A DNA stretch of 64,000 bases from CAVOGJ01 sp963700865. Its GTDB lineage: Bacteria; Planctomycetota; Planctomycetia; Pirellulales; Pirellulaceae. The first letter of the stretch is position 1; the number at the start of each line of letters is the position of its first letter. The notes under the pieces are model-generated. The model saw only the letters and a program-made list of their open reading frames with translations, did not search any database and had not been told where the DNA came from. The stretch covers positions 1 through 64,000 of the forward strand of contig CAVOZC010000002.1 in the NCBI GenBank assembly GCA_963700865.1, in the 5' to 3' direction. Shown piece by piece: positions 10,614 to 20,339 of this stretch. The position numbers and the translations under genes were made by a program.

Positions 10614-11108
10614 CCAGGACGGTGAGGCGCGGTGACGTCCAGGCCCGACGCTAGCCCTTGCGGCTCGACGGGCGCCATCGGACAGCCGCAGGCGCTAGCC
10701 TCGGGCAGCGTTGGAACGAGGGCCCGATGATGGCTGCGCACGCTGTCGGCGAGTACGGGTGGGCACACGCCAATTCATGCGCATCAGTGCGACTGCTGAC
10801 ATACGCCAGCCCGTGTTATCCCAACCGGCGGGCGTCGCCAACCTCCCGCTCGGCGTTTCCGCGCCCCGGTATCCACTTGCCATCCCGGCCGCCATCTCGC
10901 CGGCTCGACGTGGTGCATCTGGCATTTCGCGTCAACTCCGTAAGCTGGCGTGACTTTACGTTGTACGTGAAACAAACTCAATTTCTCGCGTCGCCGGGTT
11001 CCACGTGAAACTGCCCGGATTGGCATTCTCGGTTTCCGGGGTCGCCTCGTACAATCGCCCGGACGGCCGTCGCGCGGCGGCCGTCAGACCCGGTTGGGAT
11101 GGAGTCGC
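10614..11108. other. Intergenic region before parA
   Basis: 495 bases without a convincing coding region, RNA or repeat. Short open frames on both strands show no recognisable protein. It presumably holds the parA promoter. Confidence 0.5.
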
Positions 11109-11855
11109 ATGGTGGCGAGAATCTTGTGCGTGGCAAACCAGAAGGGAGGCGTGGGAAAGACAACCACGGCGATCAATCTGGCCGCCGCGCTGGCCCTGGC
11201 CGACCACCAGACGCTCCTCATCGATCTCGACCCCCAATGCAACGCCACCACCGGATTGGGCGTACGCCCGCTGCCGCGACATGCCCTCCTTACCGGCGCC
11301 ACACCCCTGGGGGGCGTGGTGACCACCAAAACCCCCAATCTATCCATGCTTCCTGGGTCTCGCAGTTTCGAAGACGTCGAACAGCTCGTCGAGCACCCGG
11401 AAAAAACAGAAGATTGTCTAAAAAAGTGCTTGGCGGACGCCACGCGGAGATTCGATTGGGTGCTGCTCGATTGTCCCCCCTCCCTGGGGCGATTGACCGA
11501 GGTCGCACTGCGGGGTTCCCACGAGATCCTGATGCCCATTCAGTGCGAGTATTTTGCCATGGAGGGGCTGACGCAGATGATCCAGGTCATCAAGCGGGTC
11601 ATGCAGACACCGGGGCAGACCTTGGAATTCGGTGGCATCCTGCTCACGATGGTCGATCACACGCTGGAACTCACGGCGGAAGTGGATGAGGAAGTGCGGG
11701 AGTTTTTTGGCGAGATTGTTTTTGATACGGTCATCCCCCGCGATGTGGCCGTATCCGAGGCGCCGAGCTTCGGCCGCTCGGTGATTGAGCATGCCCCACG
11801 AGCCAGGGGGGCTCGGGCCTACATAGAACTTTGCATGGAGGTATTGCAGCGATGA
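11109..11855 (+). CDS. parA: ParA-family chromosome partitioning ATPase
   Basis: 248 residues. The Walker-type P-loop KGGVGKTTT with its signature lysine is at ~11-19, the switch I region LLIDLDPQCNATTGLG at ~38-53, and the Walker B-like stretch WVLLDCPPSLG near 110. ParA ATPases bind DNA non-specifically and move ParB-parS complexes to segregate chromosomes. The ATG at 11109 is preferred to the upstream in-frame start because it begins directly at the first strand (MVARILCVANQKGG). The stop overlaps the parB start (ATGA), so the pair is translationally coupled. Confidence 0.95.
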   Translation: MVARILCVANQKGGVGKTTTAINLAAALALADHQTLLIDLDPQCNATTGLGVRPLPRHALLTGATPLGGVVTTKTPNLSMLPGSRSFEDVEQLVEHPEKTEDCLKKCLADATRRFDWVLLDCPPSLGRLTEVALRGSHEILMPIQCEYFAMEGLTQMIQVIKRVMQTPGQTLEFGGILLTMVDHTLELTAEVDEEVREFFGEIVFDTVIPRDVAVSEAPSFGRSVIEHAPRARGARAYIELCMEVLQR

Positions 11856-12866
11856 GTAAGGATCGAAGACTGGGACGAGGCCTGGCGGCCCTGCTGGGAA
11901 CCCCTGAGGAAGAGGCGCTCGACGCGGCGCTGGGCAGCGCCCTCGACCCATCCCGACCGGCCCCTGCCCCGGTGGCACCGACCACCACGCGTGTCGACGC
12001 GCCCCTCGACCAGACCGAGGAGGAAAATCGCGAAATCCTGCTCAGTGTCAGCCTGATCGAAGAGAATCCGTTTCAGCCGCGGCGCGAGTTTGGCGAATCG
12101 GAAATCGCGTCGCTTGCCGAGAGTCTCAAGGAGCACGACATGCTCCAGCCCGTGCTCGTACGCCGGGTCGGCGCAGCGCTACCAGCTGATTTCCGGCGAG
12201 CGACGTCTGCGGGCGGCCCGCGCGGCGGGCTGGAAAAGAATCCCGGCTCGGCTCCGCGAGGCCGATGATCGGTTGGTTGCCGAGTTGGCCATCGTGGAAA
12301 ATCTCCAGCGGAAGGACTTGAATGCCATCGAAAAGGCGCTTTCTTTCCAGCGGTACCTGCAGCAGCACCAATGCACCCAGGAGGATCTTGGCCAGCGGCT
12401 AAAGATCGATCGCTCGACCATTGCCAACTTGTTGCGGTTGCTGGAACTGCCTCCGGAAATCCAGCGGGCCCTGCAGGCCGGCACGATCACGGCCGGGCAT
12501 GCCCGCGCCCTGCTGCCATTGGGAGATCGCCATGAGCAATTGCGGTTCTGCCAGCAGATCGCGGACGAAGGCCTGAGTGTCCGCGCGATCGAGCGGTTGG
12601 TCGCGGAAACGATCGGTCGCGTTACGGCAGCCGATACGAAATTCGCCGCGGGAAGTCGCACCGGTTCCGCCAAGAAGTCGGCGAGCGGCCACATCGGTTC
12701 GTTGGAACAAGACCTCCGTCGGGCGCTGGGGACCAAGGTCGAGATCAAAACAGGCACCCGCGGTCGCGGCAAGATCGTGGTGCACTTCCGGAACAACGCC
12801 GAATTCGAACGGCTGCGTGACTGGTTGGTCGACGGGCATCACCCGCCCCGCGAGGCGAGTGCCTAG
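11852..12866 (+). CDS. parB: ParB-family partitioning protein (one frame break)
   Basis: About 338 residues, starting at the ATG that overlaps the parA stop by 4 bases. It opens with the typical SKDRRLGRGLAALLG. The CTPase/ParB N-domain contains IEENPFQPR and, after the break, LISGERRLRAARAAGW. A helix-turn-helix segment follows (LGQRLKIDRSTIANLLRLL). The C-terminal dimerisation part includes LEQDLRRALGTKVEI. ParB binds parS sites and spreads as a CTP-dependent clamp. The frame shifts near 12170-12175, within GTCGGCGCAGCG; restoring a CG pair gives an uninterrupted VGAQRYQLISGER. No parS-like 16-mer was noticed in the immediate neighbourhood. Confidence 0.92.
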
Positions 12867-13214
12867 TCGTTCAGGACGGGCGTCGCCATTTGGGTAGGGA
12901 TCCCATGCAGAGCCGCATTGGCGATCGGATAAGTCCTAGCATCGATACGACCGCTACGATCCGACGCAGCCCGCGTGCCACCGCGTGCAAAATCACCGGT
13001 TCGTGGCTCGTCAGCGGGCAGCTCCCGCCGGCGAGCGGCGGGCATCTGGGGAAGCCGCTGCGGATCGCCCGGCCAGCACGACCCCCCACGTCTCGCCGCG
13101 GCGTACTTCAGGGTCGCCTGACCCGCTTCCGCGGCGACCTTTCGGCTATCGGCGATTGTGGCAAAAGCTCGCGACGACTACGATGGGGAACTCGGCGTCA
13201 GTGGGTCGGACCAT
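12867..13214. other. Intergenic region between parB and tRNA-Pro
   Basis: 348 bases. I see no gene, terminator or repeat that I can support. Confidence 0.4.
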
Positions 13215-13288
<74 letters not shown>

Positions 13289-13460
13289 CTCAGGGTCGCT
13301 CGCTTTATCCACGGATTTCGGATCGATGTGGACCGAAATCGGGGAGCGCGCTCCGCGCCTCCAACCGCCCTGCTGATGCCCGCGTCCGATTTGGGGAGGA
13401 TGGGCACGTCTTGGCGGTATCCACTCGGTCATGCCCCTGCATGCGTGTCGGTCGTTGCGG

Positions 13461-13647
13461 GTTCCTCCATCGCACCGGTTCCCCCATCGCACCGGTTCCT
13501 CCGTCGCACCGGTTCCTCCGTCGCACCGGTTCCTCCGTCGCACCGGTTCCTCCGTCGCACCGGTTCCTCCGTCGCACGGTTTCCTCTGTCGCACGGTTTC
13601 CTCTGTCGCACGGCTTCCTCTATCGCATGGCTTCCTCCGTCGCGACG
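13461..13647. repeat. 17-bp tandem repeat, 11 units
   Basis: Eleven consecutive copies of GTTCCTCCGTCGCACCG. The central copies are nearly identical; the outer ones degenerate (CATCGCACC at the left, TTTCCTCTGTCGCACGG at the right). The period is not a multiple of three, so each strand reads through all frames and the long overlapping ORFs here are not real proteins. It begins ~170 bp after tRNA-Pro. Confidence 0.9.
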
Positions 13648-13671
13648 GTGACATCGATGGTGTCGGGAACG

Positions 13672-13708
13672 TCGGGGGGTTCGGGGGGCCGAGCGACGAG
13701 GTGTGGCG
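13672..13708 (+). repeat. Fragment of the 171-bp G-tract repeat
   Basis: GTCGGGGGGTTCGGGGGG followed by CCGAGCGACGAGG is identical to the core of the array at 34.86-35.98 kb. It is an isolated copy, sandwiched between the 17-bp and 12-bp arrays. Confidence 0.8.
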
Positions 13709-13730
13709 AAAAACGGTTCCAGCCCCCCGC

Positions 13731-13862
13731 GGCGTTGCCCACGGCGTTGCCCACGGCGTTGCCCGCGGCGTTGCCCACGGCGTTGCCCACGGCGTTGCCC
13801 ACGGCGCTGCCCGCGGCGTTGCCCGCGGCGTTGCCCGCGGCGTTGCCCACGGCGCTGCCCAC
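13731..13862. repeat. 12-bp tandem repeat, 11 units
   Basis: Eleven copies of GGCGTTGCCCAC, alternating with GGCGTTGCCCGC and GGCGCTGCCCAC variants. The 12-bp period keeps frames open on both strands (Ala-Val-Ala-His or Gly-Asn-Ala-Val type repeats), but no start, ribosome site or sensible flanking protein supports translation. It lies ~180 bp upstream of gdhA. Confidence 0.9.
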
Positions 13863-14045
13863 GGCTCGAGTCATTATCAGCCTGTCGTCCCGGAAGTTTT
13901 CCGGATTCCGCCCTGGGGCCACTGTGCCCCTGGCAGCGTCGTTCTCTCAAATCACGATCCGCATCGCTCGGATTAGCGGTAGAGTCCCCCCGCGCGGCAG
14001 TGTATGCTCACTCGCTTGGCTTCCATAGATTTGTGAAAGGCGGAC

Positions 14046-15281
14046 ATGAATTCTTCAGAAGCGACCGGACTCTATTTCGAGCAGGCTGCCGACCAGCTCG
14101 AATTGAATCCGAACGTAAGGCGGCTGTTACTGACACCAGAGCGAGAGGTGCAGGTCCAGATTCCGGTGGAGATGGATGATGGGACCCTGCGCACGTTGAT
14201 CGGCTATCGCGTGCAGCACAACAATGCCCGCGGGCCGTTCAAGGGCGGCTTGCGGTATCACCAGGAGGTCGATCTGGACGAGGTCCGCTCGCTGGCCTCG
14301 CTGATGACCTGGAAGACGGCGGTGGTGAAATTGCCCTACGGTGGGGCGAAGGGAGGCATCGCGGTCGATCCGCGTAAGCTCAGCCGTCGCGAATTGCGAA
14401 CGCATCACGCACAAGTTTGTGGATCAGATTCACGACTTCATTGGTCCCGATAAGGATATCCCGGCTCCCGATATGGGTACGACGGCCGAGGTGATGGCCT
14501 GGATCATGAACCAGTACAGCAAGTACCACGGTTTCAGTCCCGGCGTCGTCACGAGCAAGCCGGTGGATCACTACGGCATGCCTGGGCGTGAAGAGGCCAC
14601 TGGGCGCGGCGTCGGCACGCTCACGCTCAAGCTGGTCGGTCGCTTGGGCGCAAGCCGGAAGACACCCCGATCGCTATTCAGGGATTTGGCAACGTGGGCA
14701 CGCATGCCGCCAAGTTCTTGTCTGAAGTGGGCTTTCCGATCCTGGCGATCAGCGATCACACCGGCGGCTTTTACAATCCGAAGGGGATCTCCATTCGCGA
14801 CGCGCTGCGGCACACCTGGCAGCATGACCGCCAGTTGGCCGGCTTTACCGGCGGAGACCTGATCTCGAATGAGGAGTTGCTCGGCCTCGATGTGCGCCTG
14901 TTGATTCCGGCTGCGATTGGCGGAGTCATCCACAAGGATAATGTCGATCAGATCAAGGCCGATATTATCGTCGAGGCCGCCAACGCACCCGTCCATCCCG
15001 GGGCGGATAAGGTGCTCCACGAGCGGGGGAGCGTGGTGCTGCCCGATATCCTGGCCAACGCCGGCGGTGTGACGGCCAGTTACTTCGAGTGGGTCCAGAA
15101 CCGTCAACACTACACCTGGAAGATGGAACGCGTGCGGCAGGAACTCGATTCGGTGATGGTGAAGGCTTTTGACGAAGTGTGGGATGAGAGTAAGATCCAC
15201 AACGTCTCGCCTCGCGTCGCCGCCTTCATGATCGGCATCCGCCGAGTGAAGTACGCGACCGCACTGGTGGGTATTTCCTGA
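14046..15281 (+). CDS. gdhA: Glu/Leu/Phe/Val family glutamate dehydrogenase (two frame breaks)
   Basis: About 412 residues in three segments. The enzyme interconverts glutamate and 2-oxoglutarate plus ammonia with NAD(P). Visible are the substrate-binding motif VKLPYGGAKGGI, then PAPDMGTTAEVMAWI, GREEATGRGV, the nucleotide-binding IQGFGNVGTHAA, and the C-terminal LPDILANAGGVTASYFEW. Frames change near 14395-14398 (before ERITHKFVDQI) and near 14647-14652 (before KPEDTPIAIQGFG). The second break is repaired by one C in GGC(C)GC. Every family motif is present in order, so the gene is probably functional in the cell. The start ATG 14046 follows AAAGGCGG. Confidence 0.93.
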
Positions 15282-15453
15282 CGCGGGATCATGTGTCGTG
15301 TCGGCCGCCCCGCGATAGCAAGGCTAGCGAGAGATCGCGGTTTCCCACCAACACGTCTTGGTGGTTTTCACGACGACAGGTACGATTCGCGGCCAGGAGC
15401 GGCGGCGATTGGATTCACTGAATTTCGTGGCGTAATTTCTTGCAAGGGGCATC

Positions 15454-16453
15454 ATGCGACGCATCGCGCTGATCACCGGCATTACCGGCCAGGACGGATC
15501 GTACCTGTCGGAACTGCTGCTGTCGCATGGTTACCAGGTCCATGGGCTGGTGCGTAAGCACGGTCGTGAAACGCTGGAGCGCATTGAGCACCTGGCGGAT
15601 GACCTGGTCCTCCACGAGGGAGATCTACAGAATGGGCGGCAACTGACCCGCCTGATCGGCTCCCTGCGACCCACCGAAGTCTACAATCTGGCGGCCGATA
15701 CGTTCGTGCCTGCTGAGCTGGGACCGGCCCATGGACAGCGCGGATGCGACGGCGATGGGAGTCGTCCGCTTGCTGGAGGCCGTGCGTCACGCGGCACCCC
15801 GGGCCCGCTTTCTGCAGGCCAGTACCAGCGAGATGTTTGGCGGTGTCAGCGAGAGCCCGCAGGATGAATCGACCGCTTTCTGCCCCCGCAACCCCTATGC
15901 GGCCTCGAAGCTGTACGGGCATTGGATGACCGTCAATTATCGGCAGCAATACGGCATGTTCGCTGCCTCGGCGATCATGTTCAATCACGAATCACCCCGC
16001 AGAGGTCTGGACTTTGTCAGTCGCAAGATCACCCGCACGGCGGCGGAAATAAAACACGGGCTGGCGGACGAGCTGCGTTTGGGCAATCTGCAGGCGCGAC
16101 GGGACTGGGGATACGCGGCTGACCACGTTCGCGGGATGTGGTGCATGCTGCAACACACCGAGCCAGATGATTTTGTGATTGGGACCGGACGTGCCCGCTC
16201 GGTCCAGGCGTTCGTGGAAGTCGCGTTTGATTATCTGGGTCTTGATTGGCAGCAGTATGTGCGCATCGATCCGCGGTTCTACCGGCCCGCGGAACCCAAT
16301 GTACTCGTTGCGAATCCCGGCAAAGCGCGGCGCGAGTTGGGTTGGGAACCGGAAACGAGTTTTGAATCGCTCGTGCGAATGATGGTTGATGCGGACCTGG
16401 CGTCGATCGCGAAGCGCGCCGCGCCTGAGGTCCGGCGGAGGATTGCCGTATAG
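15454..16453 (+). CDS. gmd: GDP-mannose 4,6-dehydratase (one frame break)
   Basis: About 333 residues of the extended SDR family. It opens MRRIALITGITGQDGSYL, the glycine-rich NAD(P) site typical of Gmd. The Tyr-x-x-x-Lys catalytic pair is in NPYAASKLYGHWM, and the family motif NHESPRRG follows. Gmd converts GDP-mannose to GDP-4-keto-6-deoxymannose, the precursor of GDP-fucose and other deoxysugars for surface polysaccharide. The frame breaks near 15713-15716; the joined product would read FVPA(E)SWDRPMDSADATAMG. Downstream genes for a glycosyltransferase, a methyltransferase and a sulfotransferase fit a polysaccharide role. Confidence 0.92.
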
Positions 16454-16587
16454 CGATCGCCGTGGCAGCGGGCTGAGCAGGCAGAGAGATGTGGGGATGA
16501 CGGCGAGTTGAAACTCGACCAGCAAGCCCCGCGATGTGGTGTTCGTCGACGCAAGGATGCGCTCGACCCAAAGGAGACAAGGACGTC

Positions 16588-17624
16588 GTGACTGATCGTG
16601 CAACCCATATTCTGATCACCCGGCTGAGCCACATTGGCGATTGCATATTGACCTTGCCGATGGTCAACGCGCTCCGCCGGCATCTGCCGCACAGCCGAAT
16701 TACCTGGGTCGTGGAGCGTCCGTCCGACGCGCTGCTGGCCGGGCACCCATCGATCGACGACCTCGTCGCGGTCGATCCCGGTTGGCTCCAGCGACCGCGA
16801 GAGGTCGTCGCGCTGCGTCAGCGACTGCGTTGCCTTGCGCCGAGATCTGCTTCGATCCGCAGAGCCTGACCAAGAGTTCTCTCGTGGGGTGGCTGGCCGG
16901 CACGCCACGCCGCATTGGCTTTGCCCGCCCGGTGGGTCGGGAGATTGCTCCCTGGCTCAATACGGAGAATTTGGCTCCGATTTCGGAGCACCTGGTCGAC
17001 CGGTCCGTGGAATTGCTATCGCGGGTGGGGATCGATGATCCGGCCATCGAGTTTCAATTGCCCGTGTTCGCGGAAGCCGCTCGCTCCATGGCTGAATTTC
17101 GTACCGCTTCGCATTTGGGATGTGGGTTTGCGGTGATCAATCCGGGAGCCGGCTGGGCGTCGCGGCGTTGGCCGCCCAAACGGTTTGCCGCCGTGGCCCG
17201 TTATCTGGGGCAGGTCTATCAATTGCCTTCGGTCGTGGTCTGGGCGGGCTCCGACGAGGCGGAGATGGCCCGCATCATCATCGATCGAGCGGGAGGCCAC
17301 GCCCTATTGGCACCACCGACCAGTCTGCCAGAGCTGGTCGAACTGCTGCGGTCGGCCAAATGCTATCTCGGCGGAGACACAGGCCCGATGCACCTGGCCG
17401 CGGCGGTCGGCATCCCTTGTGTCACGCTGCACGGTCCCACGTTGGCCAGTCGCAGCGGCGCCTATGGAAACCAACATCTGGTCGTGCAAGCATTTTACCA
17501 GGACGCGGATCGCAAGACCTCGGCGGCCGCCATGAATGCCATCGAAGTCGATCGTGTCTGTGCGGCCTGCGATGGACTCATGGCCCGCTTGGGACAGCCG
17601 CGAGTCGGCTCGCATGCGGCGTGA
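16588..17624 (+). CDS. Glycosyltransferase family 9 (heptosyltransferase-like; one frame break)
   Basis: About 345 residues. GTG start at 16588, preceded by AAGGAG at 16571-16576. It opens HILITRLSHIGDCILTLPM, the canonical N-terminus of ADP-heptose:LPS heptosyltransferases. The C-terminal domain has NPGAGWASRRWPPKRFA and the nucleotide-sugar motif GGDTGPMHLAAAVG. It likely adds a heptose or related sugar to lipid A core or surface glycan. The frame shifts near 16828-16840, between RQRLR and AEICFDPQSLTKSS. The exact donor cannot be read from the sequence. Confidence 0.87.
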
Positions 17625-17712
17625 ATGTAAAACCGAGGCGACGCCGTCGTCAGCGCGCGGCCGGGGACCGGGCAGTTAAGGAATTGGTTGAGAATCAAAG
17701 TCAGACCCATGG

Positions 17713-18585
17713 ATGGCGAAGATAGCGATGAATAGTTTGCTGAACCCTGCCGGTCAATCGAATCACGTGAATGCCTGTGAGAACTGTGGCATTGCTCCGT
17801 TGGAACGCTTCGAGGTGCCACGTCGAGCCCGCCTGTGGCGGTGTTCGGCCTGCGGACTATTCCAAAAAGGCGATCCTCCTCCTCCGGCGGCGTATGAGGA
17901 CCAGTACCACGCGGGCTATCTACGAGCCCTGCCGCGTAAGATCCGCACGGCTCAGGTGCGATTGAGCCGCCTGTCCCGATATCTTGACGACCCGGCTCCC
18001 TCCGTGCTGGATGTTGGTTGTTCGGTGGGGGCGACCGTGGCGGCGGCCGAGCGGCGGGGTTGGCCCGCCTATGGGGTCGACATCAGTCGCACGGCGGTGG
18101 AAATCTGCCGCCGCCAGGGATTGAATTGCCGGCACTACGAGGGGCAACGCTTACCGTATGCCGACGAATCGTTCGACGTGCTGACCGCCTGGCATGTGAT
18201 TGAACATGTGACCGATGTCACGCAGACGCTCCAGGATTGGTATCGGGTGCTGCGTCCGGGCGGCCTGTTGATGCTGGAGACGCCGCACGCCGAGTGCTGG
18301 AAGGCCCGCCTCCTCAAGGAACAATACGCCAAATTCTGGCCGGCAGAGCACCTGTACACGTTTACGCCACGCACCCTGACCCCCTTTCTGGAACGCCTTG
18401 GATTCGAGTCCTTACCGACTCCGTTCGTGGTGGCTCCGAAGCACGTCAATGCGGTGACCGCCGGTTTCCAGATCGTCCACCAATCGTTGCTGGCCGCGAC
18501 ACGACTGACCGGTTTCTGCAAGGCATTTCAGTTGATTGCCCGTAAACCGCGGAACCTGTCGGAGCTGGCTCGCAGCGTGGCCTGA
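17713..18585 (+). CDS. Class I SAM-dependent methyltransferase with N-terminal zinc ribbon
   Basis: 290 residues from ATG 17713 (ATG 17728 is an alternative; neither has a strong ribosome site). Residues ~22-50 carry CENC and CSAC, a four-Cys metal-binding ribbon. The Rossmann core has motif I VLDVGCSVGATVAAAERRG (~98-116), an acidic motif YGVDIS, and motif IV SFDVLTAWHVIEHVTD. The ribbon-plus-Methyltransf_11/23 layout is common in sugar or surface-polymer methyltransferases; the substrate is unknown. It lies 88 bp after the GT9 gene and before the sulfotransferase, probably in one transcription unit. Confidence 0.85.
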   Translation: MAKIAMNSLLNPAGQSNHVNACENCGIAPLERFEVPRRARLWRCSACGLFQKGDPPPPAAYEDQYHAGYLRALPRKIRTAQVRLSRLSRYLDDPAPSVLDVGCSVGATVAAAERRGWPAYGVDISRTAVEICRRQGLNCRHYEGQRLPYADESFDVLTAWHVIEHVTDVTQTLQDWYRVLRPGGLLMLETPHAECWKARLLKEQYAKFWPAEHLYTFTPRTLTPFLERLGFESLPTPFVVAPKHVNAVTAGFQIVHQSLLAATRLTGFCKAFQLIARKPRNLSELARSVA

Positions 18586-18669
18586 GCGGGTGACCGTCGG
18601 CGTGGAAACCGAGGGGCATGCCCAGGGCAATCGAGCGGGAAACACAAACCCCACGAAGGACATTGCGAC

Positions 18670-19538
18670 ATGTTGGCATTCGTGCATATGCGACGGTCGG
18701 CCGGCCGCACGATCGAGTCGATTTTGTGTAACTCGTTCGGACTGCGCCATTGTCCGGTCAGGCTGCCCCGTTCGCGAGGGCCGCTTGGCGTCGTCTCCGC
18801 CGCGGAAATTTCCCGCATCCGGCGGCTCTTTCGGCCCCTGGCCAGTGTGTCGGGACATGGCATTGTGCCCTACGGGGACTTGCAGGACCTGATGCCCGCG
18901 GCACGCTACTTCACGTTTTTGCGCGAGCCGCTCGAACGCTGTGCCGCCGACTTTGCCGCGCAGGTCGCCCGCCGCGAAATTCCGCATGACTTCGAAGCCT
19001 GGCTCGCGTCGCCGTCGGCGCGGAACCGTCAGACGCGGCAACTGTGTGGCCATGAGGATGCGGGAGCGGCGATCAAGGTGGTCGACACTCAACTGGGTTT
19101 CGTGGGTCTCACCGAACAGCTGCGCCCTCCCTGGTGATGTTTCGCCGTTGGGCCAATCACGACCGCATGGACATTCGTCATACGGCCCGCTCACAGCCCA
19201 AGCAGCAAGCCATCATGGGGCCCTTGCTAAGGAACCTGGAAACACGTCGGCGGTTGATTGAGGCCAATCGGGAGGACCTGGCCGTGTATACCCACGTGGT
19301 GGAATCAGTCTTCCCTCGCCAGTTGGCCGCTTACGGTCCGAGGCTGGAAGGTGATGTGGAGATCTTCCTGGCGTTTAATCAGCCCAACGCGGGTCCGATT
19401 CGCTCCATGGGCTTTGGCCTGTACCGAAGACTTGTTTTGACGCCCGGCATCCGCTGGTGTCTAGACGCGACGGATCCACACCCAGCCACGCTTGCGCCGT
19501 CCACCGACCGATCCCCGGCAAGTCGCAAAGCCGCCTGA
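18670..19538 (+). CDS. Sulfotransferase-like protein (one frame break)
   Basis: About 289 residues. The N-terminus LAFVHMRRSAGRTIESIL resembles the 5'-phosphosulfate-binding loop (usually HIPKTAGTS), and FTFLREPLERCAADF matches the 3'-phosphate-binding motif RxPxER. PAPS-dependent enzymes of this group sulfate carbohydrates. The lysine normally in the loop reads Arg here (HMRRSAG), a conservative change. The frame breaks near 19119-19128; the join gives TEQLR-SLVMFRRWAN. It closes the polysaccharide group. The family assignment rests on two motifs, so it is moderately sure. Confidence 0.65.
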
Positions 19539-19709
19539 AGACATGGCATTCGTCCAGCAATAGAATGGCCCGCAGTGCCTTAGTGTCAGTGTCAGCCGCC
19601 ATATCGTACGGGTCGCCCGACCCTTTGGCGGTCGTTTGTTTTTCACCTAAACTGAAAGTGAACATCAATAACCGGCTTCCCTCCGATGCACACTGACAGG
19701 ACAATTCTC

Positions 19710-20330
19710 ATGACGCGACTCATAAACATGAATCCCTGGCGCGGGGCTATTCTGTTATTGGCTTGCCTCGGGGGCTGCATGCGTGCGCCTTCCCTAAATG
19801 CCCCAAATTTCCGGCCGGGCAAGATCGCCAGCGCGGCCATGGACCAGTTGGACAGCGACGATGACGGATTCTTAACCGTTGCTGAGTTGGAGTCCGCTCC
19901 TGGCTTTCGCGAGGGGCTCCGCACGATCGACAAGGATAAAGACCAGAAGATCACCGAAAGCGAAATCGAGGAGCGAATCGACGCGTTAGTCACTTCGAAA
20001 AAAGCGTGCGAAAGTGTTCTCTGCCAGTTTAAGCTCCCCGGCAACAAGCCGTTGGTGGGAGCCGAGATTACCTTCGATCCCGAACCGTCCATGAGCGACG
20101 CGATCGCATCGGCGACGGGCACGACCGATGAAGCGGGTCGTGTTGAATTGACCTGTTCTGTGATGCCTTGGGGTGTACAGCCGGGATTTTATCGCGTCCG
20201 CGTGAGCAAGAAGGACGGCGGCACCGAGACGATTGATGAGAAGTACAACTCGTCCACCGTGCTGGGTGCCGAAGTTTCCGGCCTGTCGCTGGGGCACGAG
20301 TTGGGTTGCTACTTTTTTACACTCGAGTAG
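19710..20330 (+). CDS. Lipoprotein with paired EF-hand-like motifs
   Basis: 206 residues. The ATG at 19710 follows a GACAGGA site, better than the upstream in-frame start. A lipobox LGGC puts the acylated cysteine at position 23, so the protein is membrane-anchored outside the cytoplasm. Two EF-hand loops follow (DSDDDGFLTVAEL and DKDKDQKITESEIEE), suggesting Ca binding. The C-terminal half (KLPGNKPLVGAEITFDPEP... GTTDEAGRVELT) looks like a carboxypeptidase-regulatory/transthyretin-like beta-sandwich of the kind common in planctomycete lipoproteins. Function unknown. Confidence 0.75.
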   Translation: MTRLINMNPWRGAILLLACLGGCMRAPSLNAPNFRPGKIASAAMDQLDSDDDGFLTVAELESAPGFREGLRTIDKDKDQKITESEIEERIDALVTSKKACESVLCQFKLPGNKPLVGAEITFDPEPSMSDAIASATGTTDEAGRVELTCSVMPWGVQPGFYRVRVSKKDGGTETIDEKYNSSTVLGAEVSGLSLGHELGCYFFTLE

Positions 20331-20339
20331 CCCCGCTTG

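Noticed and set aside
13411..14179. Overlapping 160-250-residue ORFs in the 17-bp and 12-bp arrays
   Set aside because: The 17-bp period rotates the frame in each unit, and frames are open on both strands; no homologous protein or ribosome site.
14127..15200. Minus-strand ORFs opposite gdhA
   Set aside because: They mirror a recognised enzyme; no own start signal or homology.
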